A stretch of DNA of 64,000 nucleotides from Lantana camara (lineage: Eukaryota > Streptophyta > Magnoliopsida > Lamiales > Verbenaceae): contig CM074861.1 of the NCBI GenBank assembly GCA_037501455.1, positions 37,092,001 through 37,156,000 on the forward strand, written 5' to 3'. How positions within the stretch are numbered: the first letter of the stretch is position 1; the number at the start of each line of letters is the position of its first letter. Positions 36,515-47,919 of this stretch are shown one piece after another. The position numbers and the translations under genes were made by a program. The notes below the pieces were generated by a model that did not search any database, was not told where the DNA came from, and was given only the letters and a program-made list of their open reading frames with translations.

Positions 36515-36618
36515 CTGCTTTCGATCTTATTGCAGTTGGAGGTACTTCTACCTGCCAGTACTTTTCCGAACTAGCCATTGTGAGTTTGGGCTAATTTTTT
36601 GTCAATACTTTTTACTAA
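36515..36618 (-). pseudogene. Possible RNase H scrap of Element 7
   Basis: A short minus-strand reading near 36530-36565 gives LAGRSTSNC, resembling the AG...RSTSG-C core of copia RNase H. This would place the Element 3 insertion inside the RNase H of Element 7. The stretch is too short for certainty. The left duplication ACTAA of S3 lies at 36614-36618. Confidence 0.3.
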
Positions 36619-37712
36619 TGTAACGCCCCACTTTTTTCGAAGAAACAAGTACGACATTGTTACGTGTGTGCTTTCGAGACGTACGCGTTTTATTTTATTA
36701 ATTTCGTGCCTTGCCTGCTTCATATGACTTTTTATCCTTAAGTGTTACTTTTGAAAACTATGTGTACTTAATTGAAATTTGCGTGAGTGGGCCTATTTAT
36801 CTCAATTTAAATGTTTGGGGACTAAATTGCATAACTTAAAAATCTTGAGAACTTATGTGCAAAACATTGAAATGAGCACTCATTTGCATTCCCGAGCCCC
36901 GCCATTCTGTCCCTCATATTTTTATGAGTCTTTTGACTATCAAATTCAACTATTTTTGACCTTGTCCCATTTTATAATTGAAATTAAAGCAGTTCAATTA
37001 CACCCGAAATTAGATAAGCCAGATGAAGAAAAATCTCTTTTTTCCTCCTAATTAAAAACGTCCAGCACTTCTTTTTCTTTTTCTATATTCTTCTCTCAAC
37101 ACTTCCACACACTCTCTCTTTTTCCCCCAAATCGGTTTAAGGCAAGGAAGCAAGACAAGCACCATCACCTTCAAACTCCACAACCACCGACCAACCATCA
37201 TCACCACTGAGATTCTTCCTTCGCCATCCTCTTTCTCCACCGGAGTTCAAACCAACAGTCACTCCTCTCTCTCTCTCTATCGGGTTCCTCAATACAAAAG
37301 AAGAAGAGGAGCAGAGCTCCTTCTCACTACCGGAGCTCGCCCAATGCAGACAATCTCTTCTCTCCTCTTCTCCCTGTCTCCTTCATTAGGTGAGTTAGTT
37401 TAATATATGTATATGTGTATCTATGTATGTATTTTTGTAGTTCAGTTAAGACTTTTGATGCTTACTTCCTATGCTCGACTCTTGAACAATAAATGTTAAT
37501 CATATGCCTACTTGTTCCATTAATGCTTGAAAACTTGGGATTTATTGTTGGATTAAATGTAATAATTTATTACTAAGTTTATATGCATGAAACGGGTTAG
37601 TTAGTTTTGGGATTAAATCATGCTAATATATGTTGTTATCCTTGGAGATGTTGAATATATGCTCTGTACTTGCTTTGTTGTTGATATGGGATGAAATTGT
37701 GGGATTGGATTG

Positions 37713-37925
37713 TCTAAGAAGAAAAGCAATTGAAGAATTTTCTGATTTTCCATTACTGAAAGTCTGAGTACAAAGCAACAAATATATACAAAGAAGGGAA
37801 GCAATAAATGATGGACACGTGTCCTTTACAGCTGTCAACAAACTAACTAACTCAGCTAAAAGAGTCAACGAAAGAGTGAGCTAAACACTAATTCCAGAAT
37901 CTGGAAGTTTCCATCAATTACAAAA
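37713..37925 (-). repeat. Element 5 3' LTR
   Basis: 213 bp. Adjacent internal DNA reads GATGGGAGGC on the minus strand, a short polypurine tract. Confidence 0.88.
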
Positions 37926-37933
37926 GCCTCCCA

Positions 37934-38900
37934 TCAAGGTGCATGAAAGATATTCTTCACATCCATCTTGTTCAGTAATAAGTGAAGCTGTGGTGCGGGT
38001 AAAGCTTTGGTGAACACGTCGGCCAATTGATGTGCAGAACGAACAGGTAATAGCTTGAGAAAACCAACTGAGAATTTATCTCTTACAAAGTGCCAGTCCA
38101 CTTCAATGTGTTTAGTGCGTTCATAGAACAGAGGATTCACTGCCAAATGTATAGCAGCCAGATTATCACAATACATCACAACTGGACCTTGAAAAGACAC
38201 TTGCAAATCCTTGAGCAACTCAGAGATCTAAACTAACTCACTTGTAACAACTGCAAGAGCACGGAATTCCGCTTCTGCTGAAGACCTGGAAACAATGGTT
38301 TGTTTCTTGGATTTCCAAGCTATCAAAGCATTCCCAATGAATATACAAAAGCCAGATGTAGATCATCGAGTGTCTTGACATGATGTCCAATCCGCATCAA
38401 CAAAAATAGTGAACTTAAGATCATTGTTAGAAGGAAAGAAAACACCTTGTCCAGAGGTGCCCTTCAAATATCGCAGCAAATGATGCACAACATCAAGATG
38501 GATAGTACGTGGTTGAGAGACAAATTGACTTAGCTTATCTACTATGAAACAAATATCAGGTCTGGATAAAGTCAAGTATAACAGCTTCCCAATAAGCTTC
38601 TTATAACCTGTAACATCATCTAATACAGAACCATCAAAAGAATTCATCTTTGCATTAGGATCCATTGGTGTGTTTAAAGGTTTAGCACCAAGATAACTAG
38701 CCTCTTCCAACAATTCCAAGGTGTATTTTCATTGACATAAGACAATGCCACTCTGTGATTTGGCGATCTCCAGGCCAAGAAAGAATTTGAGAGGACCAAG
38801 ATCTTTCAGTTTAAATTGTGTGCCAAGAAATTTCTTAAGATCAGCTGTAGAAGTAGGATTGGGGCCTGTGATGATGATATCATCAACATATACCAGAAGT
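37934..38900 (-). pseudogene. Element 5 RNase H and C-terminal reverse transcriptase
   Basis: 37934-38218 contains VMYCDNLAAIHLA, ERTKHIEVDWHFVRDK and HQLADVFTKALP, the C-terminal RNase H signatures. 38363-38719 contains YKKLIGKLLYLTLSRPDICF and VDADWTSC. Stops lie near 38225, 38360 and 38730. The arrangement is ordinary for copia pol. Confidence 0.83.
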
Positions 38901-39430
38901 GCAATAAAATCTTAACCAACACCTTTTCTAAAGAGTGAATAATCAGCTTTGCATTGTGTGAAGCCATACTGAATTAAAGAAGTTGAGAATTTGGCATACC
39001 ACTGCCTTGAAGCTTGTCTAAGGTCATAAATGGATTTGTTTAATCTACATACTAGCTTTCCAGAGAGCTTAAAGCTGGATTCAGGTAATGTATAACCTTG
39101 TGGCAGTTCCATGTACACTTCTTCAAAAAGATCACCATTGAGAAAAGTATTATTGATATCTAACTGAGCCAATTCCCAACCATGTGCACTTGCTAAAGCC
39201 AATAGAGTCTTCACAATAGCCAGCTTAGCAACAGGTGAATATGTATCCATGAAGTGAATCCCTTCAAGCTAATTAAACCCCTTAGCCACTAATCTGGCTT
39301 TATGCCTTTCCAAAGTACCATCTGATTTGAACTTAGTTCTATATACCCATCTACATCTTATTGAATGATGTCCAGCTGGAAGGGGTACCACAGTCCATGT
39401 ATTATTTTTATCCATAGCTTGCAGCTCCTC
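38901..39430 (-). pseudogene. Element 5 reverse transcriptase core
   Basis: 38912-39250 contains YSPVAKLAIVKTLLALA, LAQLDINNTFLNGDLFEEVYMELPQGY and KSIYDLRQASRQWY. The catalytic YVDDIIITG follows at about 38870-38900 after a stop near 38912. The N-terminal part (WRQVIQEELQAMDKNNTWTVVPLP...KARLVAKGFN) lies in the stretch ending at 39269. A stop lies between the two. Confidence 0.83.
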
Positions 39431-40834
39431 TTGTATTACTTGTCTCCATTCAGGAACATCTGAAGCTTCTTGATAACTCTGAGGTTCTAAATGAGAAGAG
39501 ATATTTAAGCAGAACTGCTTGTGTTGAGAAGAGAGATTGTCATAAGAAAAATAAGAAGAGATTGGATAAGAATTGGAAGTCTGTGGTGGATTCTCATTGT
39601 GGAGTAAACTGCAATGATAATCTTGCAGGTATGAGGGTTGTCTGATTGATCTTGAAGATCTTCTGGAAGCTATGGGTTGGGTAGAGGATGTTGATGGCAT
39701 TGAAGGTGATGATGAAGCTATCAAGTCATCATTTGAGATGGGAATGGCAGGAATTGGCAGACTCACTTCAGAGAAAACATCAAGAGAGTGACTGGTAGAT
39801 GGAGTCTGATGAAAGGGAAAAACATTCTCATGGAATATAACATCCCTTGAAACAAACACTTCATTGGATTCCATGTCCAACAATTTGTACCCTTTCATTC
39901 CAGTGGGATAACCCAAAAATATACAGCTTTTAGCTCTTGGAGAAAATTTGTGTCTCTCAGATTGTAATGTGGAAGCATAAGTAAGGCAACCAAACACTCT
40001 TAATGTAGTATAATCAAACTCAAAGCCATATAACAACTGGAAAGGAGATTTAGATTCAAGATGCACTGAAGGAGTCCTATTGATGAGATACCCAACTGTC
40101 AAAACACATTCATTCCAGTAGTGTATTGGAATCTTAGATTGAAAATACAGTGCTCTGGCAACATTTAAGAGATTCTAGTGTTTCCTTTCAACCACAGAGT
40201 TCTGATGTGGTCTTTCCACACAAGAGAACTGATGAAGAACACCATGTTCTTTGAAAAATTCAGTAAAAGCAAGTTGAGGAGCATTATCTAATCTAAAACA
40301 TTTGATAGAGGCATTGAATTATGTTTTAATCATAGAGAAAAACTGAGGGATAATAGACAGGACATCAGACTTGGCTTTGAGCAAGAATACCCAAGGGAAT
40401 CTAGTATGGTCATCTACTAGTGTTAAGAAATATCTAAATGGATTAGCTGAAGAGTGATTGAATGACCCCCAAATATCAGCCTGAATAATATCAAAACCAT
40501 GAGAAGATTTATGATGACCATGAGGAAATGATAATTGTTCCTGTTTAGCTAAAGGACATACAGTACAAGGAGAGGAACTCAAGCCATCAATGTTATATCC
40601 CAAAACATGTTTTAAACTGTCAAGTACTGGAAATGGAACATGACCCAATCGATCATGCCATGTCGTAACTGAGATTTTATTGACTGAATGATAACTATTA
40701 CAAGAAGTAAATGAAGTGTCCAACACATATAAACCCCCTTGAAGATCAACCCTGCCAATCACCTCCTTCAATGTTGAATCCTTAATCAAACATTGAGCAG
40801 ATTTGAAGGTGATGGAAATAGAAGAATGTTGCAA
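39431..40834 (-). pseudogene. Element 5 integrase, broken
   Basis: 40319-40834 encodes the GAG-pre-integrase H-H-C-C region (WHDRLGHV...CTVCPLAKQ) and the first catalytic Asp (IIQADIWG), followed by FLTLVDDHTRF. A stop lies near 40318. Minus-strand DNA at 40170-40310 encodes FRLDNAPQL and VVERKH, which carry the second Asp and the Glu, with a stop right after ERKH. 39269-40102 contains the C-terminal INRTPS...LRVFGCLTYAS and VFVSRDVIF blocks and a serine-rich linker. Confidence 0.83.
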
Positions 40835-41191
40835 TAAATGACTGATGGAGATGAGATTAAATCGGAATTAGGGAACAAAGAATACATCATGTAAGATGAG
40901 ACTAGGGTAGATAGTGACAGTTCCTTTACACACAGCTTGAAACACAGAACCATCAGGAAAGATTACTTGTGCATTAGGAACCGATTCAACATGCTCAAAC
41001 ACAGACTTATCACAAGTAATATGACGGCTAGCCCCTGAATCCAAAATCCATTTAGTGAGACCAAATTTAATAGAAGATAAAGCATTCAGTGAGATACTTG
41101 TGACTGGCTGATGTTAATCAGAAGTATGCGTATCATTCAAGGAAGTGACAGGCTGGATCTGTGAAGCTAAAAGAGACAACAGAGATTGGTA

Positions 41192-42286
41192 CTATTGATC
41201 AGTTAAAGAATGAAGAAAAGCATTAGAATTAGAAATAACCGATGTTGCATTCACAGTCTCAGAGGAAGAGGGTAGAGTAGTAACAACAACTTGATTAACT
41301 TGTGGGGCTTGAGAAGGTTGATGTATAGATGGAGAACGACCACGATTGTTAGAAAAATATCCCAAAGGATATCCATGAAGTTTGTAACAATGATCAATCG
41401 TGTGATTGTCCATGTAACATTGTGCACACTCTAGTTTCCTGCGACCGCTGCCTAGGCCAGTGCCGCGACCAGTGAAACGAAGAGATGATCGAGGTGCACC
41501 AGAGGAATTCACATTGTTACGAGAAGTGGAAGGTGTATTACGGACTGTAAACGCTATGGGAGCAGGCGAAGAAGAAGAAGAAGAGACCACACCTAAACCA
41601 CGTTGTCGCTCTTCCTGTGTAACCAATGCAAAGACCTTGCTAATGGGGGGCTTAGGATCCATCATGAGTCCTTGACTCCTAATCTAAGCATAAGATTTAT
41701 TTAACCCCATGAGAAAGGCCATGACATACTCGGAGTGATAATAGATGCAGAGATCTCGAACGACATTACAGGTGCAAGTGTTATAGGTACAAATTGGTCT
41801 GTAATTAGAAAGTTCCTCCCAAATGGCTTTGAGTTTGGTGAAGTAGATACTAACAGAGGAAGAATTCTGATGAGTAGAAACCAAGGCTTACCAGAGCTGA
41901 AATATGCGTGGTCCATTAGATTGCTGAAACCGATCACGTAAATCAAGCCAAATTTCACGTCCGGAGTAAAAAAATAGGATGCTGGTGATGATTTTCTTGG
42001 AGACTGAATGAATAATCTAGGAAATTAGGACGTGGTTGTTGCGAATCCAAGTCGTCCGACGAGCATCAGAATCAGTAGCAGCTGGAGCAATGAGAGGTCC
42101 ATCAACAAATCCTTGCTTATTTTTGGCCAATAATGCAATCAACATCGATCTGCTCTATTTATGGTAATTATCGCTGGTAAGTGACTGAGAAACGAGAAAC
42201 GAATTGAGGTTTTCAAAAGGCGGTAAAAACAGGGGATCATCCGGTGAGAAAATAGAAGTAGCAGTAGAGGAGCTTCTGGATTCCAT
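41192..42286 (-). pseudogene. Element 5 gag, broken
   Basis: The probable start is the ATG at 42286 (MESRSSSTATSIFSPDDPLF), within a 133-codon frame whose upstream part is LTR. A stop ends it at 42155. 41684-41884 (YFTKLKAIWEELSNYRP) is the UBN2-type gag core. 41192-41665 continues with a serine-rich region and a zinc-knuckle-like CAQCYMDNHTIDHCYKLHGYP. The protease region between 41190 and 40835 is interrupted by stops. Confidence 0.78.
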
Positions 42287-42388
42287 GGCAGACACCGGAA
42301 AAAAGAGAGATGAAAACTGAAAACCACCGAAAACGTGTCGGAGACTCACTAGAGAAGAATCAACAAACGGTAAAAACGAAAGCAATAT

Positions 42389-42400
42389 CTCCGGATACCA
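42389..42400 (-). other. Primer-binding site of Element 5
   Basis: Reads TGGTATCCGGAG on the minus strand, directly against the 5' LTR with no spacer. The first seven bases match the initiator methionine tRNA primer site. Confidence 0.7.
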
Positions 42401-42613
42401 TCTTAGAAGAAAAACAATTGAAGAATTTTCTGATTTGCCATTACTGAAAGTCTGAGTACAAAGCAGCAAATATATACAAAGAAGGGAAGCAATAAATAAT
42501 GGACACGTGTCCTCTATAGATGTCAACAAACTAACTAACTTAGCTAAAAGAGTCAACGAAAGAGTGAGCTAAACACTAATTCCAGAATCTAGAAGTTTCC
42601 ATCAATTACAAAA
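42401..42613 (-). repeat. Element 5 5' LTR
   Basis: 213 bp, partner of 37713-37925. It starts TCTTAGAAG where the left copy starts TCTAAGAAG. Confidence 0.88.
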
Positions 42614-45427
42614 GATTGGAGAGTGGGGGTGAAGAATCACCCTCAATGGCCTACCCTACTGCGTGAGCTCTGTTATTGCTACCTTATTGTTGATATGAGG
42701 AAGGATGAGTGGAATACAACATATTTAATATTGCAATCTTAATTAGCTCACTTCCACTTAATTTCATGAGCACTTCCACTTAATTAACTAAAGTAGTTAT
42801 ATCACATGCAATTCATGCAACTGTATTACAATCCGCAAATTGATCTTGCAATTTCTATTTCTACTTTGTCAAGGACTTTAATATATTATTTAGTATGTGC
42901 TGCTATGTGATTTAAATCAGGTTGAGGGATTAATTTTTGGGTGAATTTTATGGTTTCGTGCTATTTGGAAATCTGGATATTGTGGAATTGGATGGACTTT
43001 ATGATTTTGATTGGTTCCTAATCATGATTAATTGAATTAGAAACATGGAATTGTAATTACGTACAAAATGAAATGTTGACAGCATGTATGCAGTGGGTTT
43101 GAATTTAAATTCTGGACTCGTTTTATGTTATTTTCTGAAACTATTTTAATTGGAAGTTCTCAACTTATTAAAGTTTATCTCCGTTGAATTTGGTGTCCAT
43201 CCAATTCCGTTTGATACTCGAAAGAAATTCCGAACGATACCCTTGTTTTCACCCTGTTTTATGATCTGAAATAGCAGCCTCAGCAGAGGGGGTAAACCTT
43301 TGAATTTTACAAAATTGTTTTACGGAGGAGTGCATACATGTGTTGGAAGTGTATCTGTAAATTTTCACAATTTTCTGACTTCGTTTGATGTGGTAAACAA
43401 ATTTTCCTTTGAAATGTGTCACTGCTACTGAGTTGCTGTTATGTCCCGACTTTACACTGAAAGCTATATTTATACAGAAAGATTTGGTAATTTAAGCCTA
43501 TGCCATTTGAAAACATGGTTGTCTAGTTTACTAAGAATTTTACGGTTTGTTAAAATACTTTCCGAACGATAAGTTATGATGATTTTTCTACAATGTGTTC
43601 GTGCAAGAAGTTTCTGCACAAATATGCTTGTGTGAGTATCGCTTGAATTATGTTCTGCTATTTCCCCTAGCCATTTTCGTGCTTTTGGCTTGCTCTCTTT
43701 CGACTTTCAAGCCATATGCATGCTATTTACAAATGATATGATGTATATACGTTTCAAATGACTTGTTTCACACCTCATGTAATTTTAACTTCTGATGCTT
43801 AGACCTTGAGGGTGGACCTAAGTGTAATTTATTGAAATTACATTTTCTTTCCCGAACTTGTCAAAATTGTCAAATTGTTATATATGATCTATGCATGTTG
43901 TTTTTACCTTAAAGCATGCTACATATGTGACCTGATTGATATAAATTGTATATCGTATGTGTTAATAGAATATCACTAGTGATTGTGAATGTTAATTAAT
44001 TGTCTTAATTGATCTAATTGTAAATCGTCTAGTATGTTGTGGTTTTCGCTATTGTTTCATGTGTTTACGTGTATACCAATGACTTTGTATGCAACTTATA
44101 TGATTTAAATTACGTGTTTAACATTCGTGAATCACGCATACACCTTTAATTGTATATCTAATTACTACGTGGGAGATCAATTGTACACATGAAATTGTCC
44201 ATACCATCTCATATCTCTAATTGCATCTCATATCATTTCATGACAACGTGTAGCATTGCCGAGCGTCCTTAATTGGTTTTATTGAGTCTTATGTCACCCC
44301 GTATTCGTGTCTATTATCCAGGTATTCCTCCCGAGGATCAGTGATTGTCTAATAGTCTTGTTCTTCTCTTTTGTCCGGGTTGCCAGGTGAGGTTTATCTT
44401 CTTGCTGTAGCTAATAACCTATACCCGTATAGCCTACACGAATTAGATTTGTTTCCTAGCATGTGAATTATTATACATATATGTATACCTATCTAATAGA
44501 TACGTGATTGACTACTATATTCTCAGTTTTTATCGAAAATGGATTTCAAGTATAAAATTGGTTATACATATAGATTCTCATATTGTCTGTGACCGGCTAA
44601 GGCCGAAGGAGCATAGTACCGAAATGGGCTATGACTCGCGTGTTTCTTGAATGGTTAGGGGTTCGCTAGGCAGAAGGATGGTTTCTTGTTATTGTTCTTG
44701 TTCTTGATTGATTGTGAAGTAAAGGTTGGAGAATGGTATAGCTCGATACCACTTGATTGATTGAAAACACTTAATCTGGTATATGCCACTTGTTCTTGAA
44801 AGTTGATTATATTATATTATTCTTGAAATTGAAAGGGCTATGTCGGATCGAGGCATTTGATTTATATTGTATTGCATTGCATCTCTCTGATCTTGCATTG
44901 TATATTCCTTATATATTTTGTCCGCCTCACCAGTCGCTCGACTGACCCTCTCTTTCTCTCTTTTTTTTTGTTACCCTATTGGTTGCAGGTTGGATTCAGC
45001 TACGCGGTATGTGAGTCCTATTTTTACTTCTGGAGTCGAGTCTAGTTAGGTTTGCTTCAAGCTTGTCATTACTTTTGTTTTAACCTAGGGTAACTTATAT
45101 TCTTGTTTACGATTTTAGGTATGATGTACAGTGTAATTTGTTTTATTTGGCCAGTGCACCTTATTTGGGTATACTCTGTTATCGAAATTGAATTACGTAT
45201 TTTAATGGATATCGGTCCATGGCTATTGCATGTTGAATGTTTATTTTAGCTTTCGTTGTCGCATGCTTCTCTGACGACTGTCCATTTAGAGCCGCCTAGC
45301 TAGGTGTTAATCTTGTGTGTCTCCCGTTCGCTATAGCTTGGTGTGCATACGGATTGCCCGTTTTGTATGTGGGTCGGGCTATGGTACGGGGGATGTGGTG
45401 GCTCCACGCTCGGGGCGCTACAACTAA

Positions 45428-46440
45428 CATGAATTACATTTTTGTTTTATTATTGATGTTGTGGTATGTAAAGTAAAAATTAATTAATGGTGGTTTGAAA
45501 TTAATTATAAAATACAATTAATTTGTGGGGAGTTTAATATAATTTTTTTTAGTTTTTTAATTTATTTAAATTATTGAAATAAATTATTAATTTAAAATTA
45601 TAAATTAAATTATTTTTTATATTGATGAGGCTCAATTACAACGAGGGCACGTCATGACACGTGGACCCTTGGGAATCCGCCACGTGAGCTTCAAGACCAC
45701 CCCAATTGCCCTCATGTGTCCGTCAAAGTTAAAGAATCACAACACTTGAATAAATATAAGTTCCCCCTCTGTAAACAAGCGCGGTATTCAAACCTCCTGT
45801 CGACCCAAGGCCACCCTCGAGGCTAAAACGCTCGAGAGAAACCCGGATCAGACCCAAGGTCTCCCTTGAAACACAAGAACCTGGGATCACTCAGAAGGCC
45901 TATCAAACCCCGCTCGGGATCCCATGCTTTGGGATACTTCAATCCCTTCATACACTGAACGCGCCAACGCCTTGATAACAACTCAGTAGTTCTCTCTGAC
46001 ACATAGTACATGACTTTGCTCCCGCTACAATTACTTTTACGGCTATTTTTCTGGCAGGCCTATGGATGTTTTTCCTTAGACACCCCTCATTGGACCACGT
46101 GTCTAGGGCGACATCCCTTTTTGTACATGAGCAACATGTAATTACTGAAGGGTCCCCACCCTCAACTATATATACTCCAACAGTCGTCTCCTTCAATAAA
46201 CTTTTATGTTACAAGCATCCTTACTGCAATTTCTCTCTCTAGCTCACCCGAGACTCCATATTTGTTTCACTGACTTGAGCGTCGGAGAGCCAAAACTGGG
46301 CATCCCCCCATATTCCCCAGTTTGGCCTTCTAATGTTGCTCTTATGTTTGTCTAGTAGGTTAAAACCCCACTATCGTGGAGATACCTTCATCTTCGCCGG
46401 AGTTCTGTCCCTATTAGTTTCCCTCTCCAATATAAATTTT
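45428..46440. mobile_element. Probable decayed LTR fragment in AT-rich DNA
   Basis: 45428-45620 is AT-rich without features. 45640-46430 is more GC-rich, with CACGTG-type words near 45655-45685 and a TATATATACTCC box near 46164. This is followed by a pyrimidine-rich CTCCTTCAATAAAC segment and a GACTTGAGCGTCGGAG segment near 46272. The order TATA, CTTCAATAAA, GAGCGTCGGAG resembles the R-U5 part of plant gypsy LTRs. No partner LTR, target-site duplication or coding region was found. Confidence 0.35.
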
Positions 46441-47163
46441 AGGTGGTGCTCTGGTGACACCTCGGAGCATGCATCATCATATATAAGTATAAGTTACTTT
46501 TTTCTTTAATAAAAATCGACCGAAGCCTTAGGGTTAGATGGAGGGGCACCACCTCATATATTAAACTAATCGAAAAAACAAGTGTACACATAAAGACTAA
46601 TGATCCAACGATCAAATAACGCAAACAAGCAAAAATGTCCAACAAAAATGCAAACGCCAAATCCACACCCTTGATGCACATCAAATTACTCGGATATTTT
46701 ACTCATTGGCCTAAAAAGGCGCCAAGGTTACTGGAAAAAAATGATTATGGTCGGCGTGACCACTATCTTGCAACAAGTGATCACAACCATGCTAATGGCG
46801 TCCTAAGAGCTCAAAGTATCTTTCCCTGGCCGATGACGGACAACATGTACAAACAATGCATCATCATTAACCAAGTAACCAACTTACCTCACTGGACGAC
46901 TATTATAATAAGTTACTTGCTAATAATTATTATTAAAAACCTTCATGTTTAATATTTTCTAAAAATTTTATATAAATATAAAAATTTCCCTTGTCTATAT
47001 ATATGATGAGTAGAGACGAAATCAAGATTTAACATAAGAGAGACAAAAATTCAAATATAAAAAATACAAGGGGCAAAATTAAAATTTTGGAAGGGCAGAA
47101 ATATAAATATTTTTATATATACAGATAAAAATAATAAAAATTTCAAAAAAAAATTTTTGGGGA

Positions 47164-47196
<33 letters not shown>

Positions 47197-47522
47197 TCCC
47201 CCCTTAGTTTCGTCCCTGATGATGAGTTCCCGCCGAAACTACTCTACGCCTCTTTTTCTCTTGTGTATTTGACTATTTGTTGAATTGTGTATTACCATAT
47301 GACTTTCTTTTATGCTAAGAGAGTCTGACTAGGTAAAGTTTCGTCTCTCCATGCGTCCTTTCCTCCGTTTGGTTCTTCTTGAGCATCCCCACTCCTTAGT
47401 AACTCTTGAAGTTTGGAATCAAGGGAATCCATATTGTTACCGAATTATGTATGACTCTTAAAGTATTAAAATTTTAAAAATGGGTGCTTATGTAAAGTAG
47501 GATAACTTATAAATTATAAATA
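46441..47522. other. Unassigned AT-rich DNA with a poly-G tract
   Basis: No supported gene. The 105-codon frame at 46635-46952 has no family resemblance. A short inverted repeat (AGGTGGTGC near 46441 and GCACCACCT near 46544) may mark a small transposon remnant. The poly-G tract is listed separately. Confidence 0.4.
47165..47192 (+). repeat. Uninterrupted poly-G run of 28
   Basis: 28 consecutive G residues, preceded by an A/T-rich stretch with TTTTTGGGGAAG and followed by CACATCCCCCC. Exact length may suffer from sequencing or assembly error. Confidence 0.8.
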
Positions 47523-47919
47523 GGGAGAATTACATCTGACTGCCCTCCATTTAGGCTTAATTATCATGAAGTTCATCATTATCGGGAAATTACGTTTTAG
47601 CCCCTAACTTTGAGAAGCGTTTGTGGTTCTTAGGGTTCCGTTATGTCATTCCAAAAATACCCCTGATTTGTTGTTAAATTCATAATTTGTAGGGATCGTT
47701 TTGTTTATATTTGTAAACTTTAGGGATGATTTTGTAATTTTGGTCATATATTCAATGTAACACTCATGAAACCATAAGGGGCATAATTATACTTTTACAA
47801 ATTCCGTTAAAGGACCTCAAACCAAACAAGATTTATAGGGACTAAAATGTAATTTTCCGATAATGATGGACTGCATTGTAATTAGGCCTAAATACAGGAT
47901 AGTTAGATGTAATTCTCCC
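47523..47919. mobile_element. MULE-type MITE
   Basis: 397 bp with long terminal inverted repeats (about 70 bp) beginning GGGAGAATTACATCT on both ends. It is flanked by an identical 10-bp direct repeat ATTATAAATA at 47513-47522 and 47920-47929. Long TIRs and a 9-10-bp duplication point to the Mutator superfamily. There is no coding capacity. Confidence 0.85.

Larger units (their letters stand above)
37713..42613 (-). mobile_element. Element 5: copia element with 213-bp LTRs and unusual ends
   Basis: 4901 bp on the minus strand, with LTRs of 213 bp at 37713-37925 and 42401-42613 and a perfect GATTG duplication at 37708-37712 and 42614-42618. The LTR ends on the plus strand are TCT...AAA rather than TG...CA. 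The two LTRs differ at about 10 positions by eye (near 5 percent), so it is older than Element 2. All copia domains are present in order but interrupted by multiple stops. It belongs to a different copia lineage from Elements 1, 2 and 4, with a short leader and short LTRs. Confidence 0.9.
36619..45422 (+). mobile_element. Long solo LTR S3 (probable Ty3/gypsy), split by Element 5
   Basis: TGTAACGCCCC...GGGGCGCTACA, with a perfect ACTAA duplication at 36614-36618 and 45423-45427. Without Element 5 it is about 3.9 kb, the longest of the three related solo LTRs. No coding region. Splice-like junctions shared with S1 and S2 lie at 37389/37390, 44321/44322, 44386/44387 and 44988/44989. The 3' end from CTCCCGTTCGCTATAG near 45321 matches S2 closely. 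Confidence 0.83.

Noticed and set aside
46635..46952. A 105-codon plus-strand frame
   Set aside because: No domain, no promoter, isolated in AT-rich DNA near transposon remnants.
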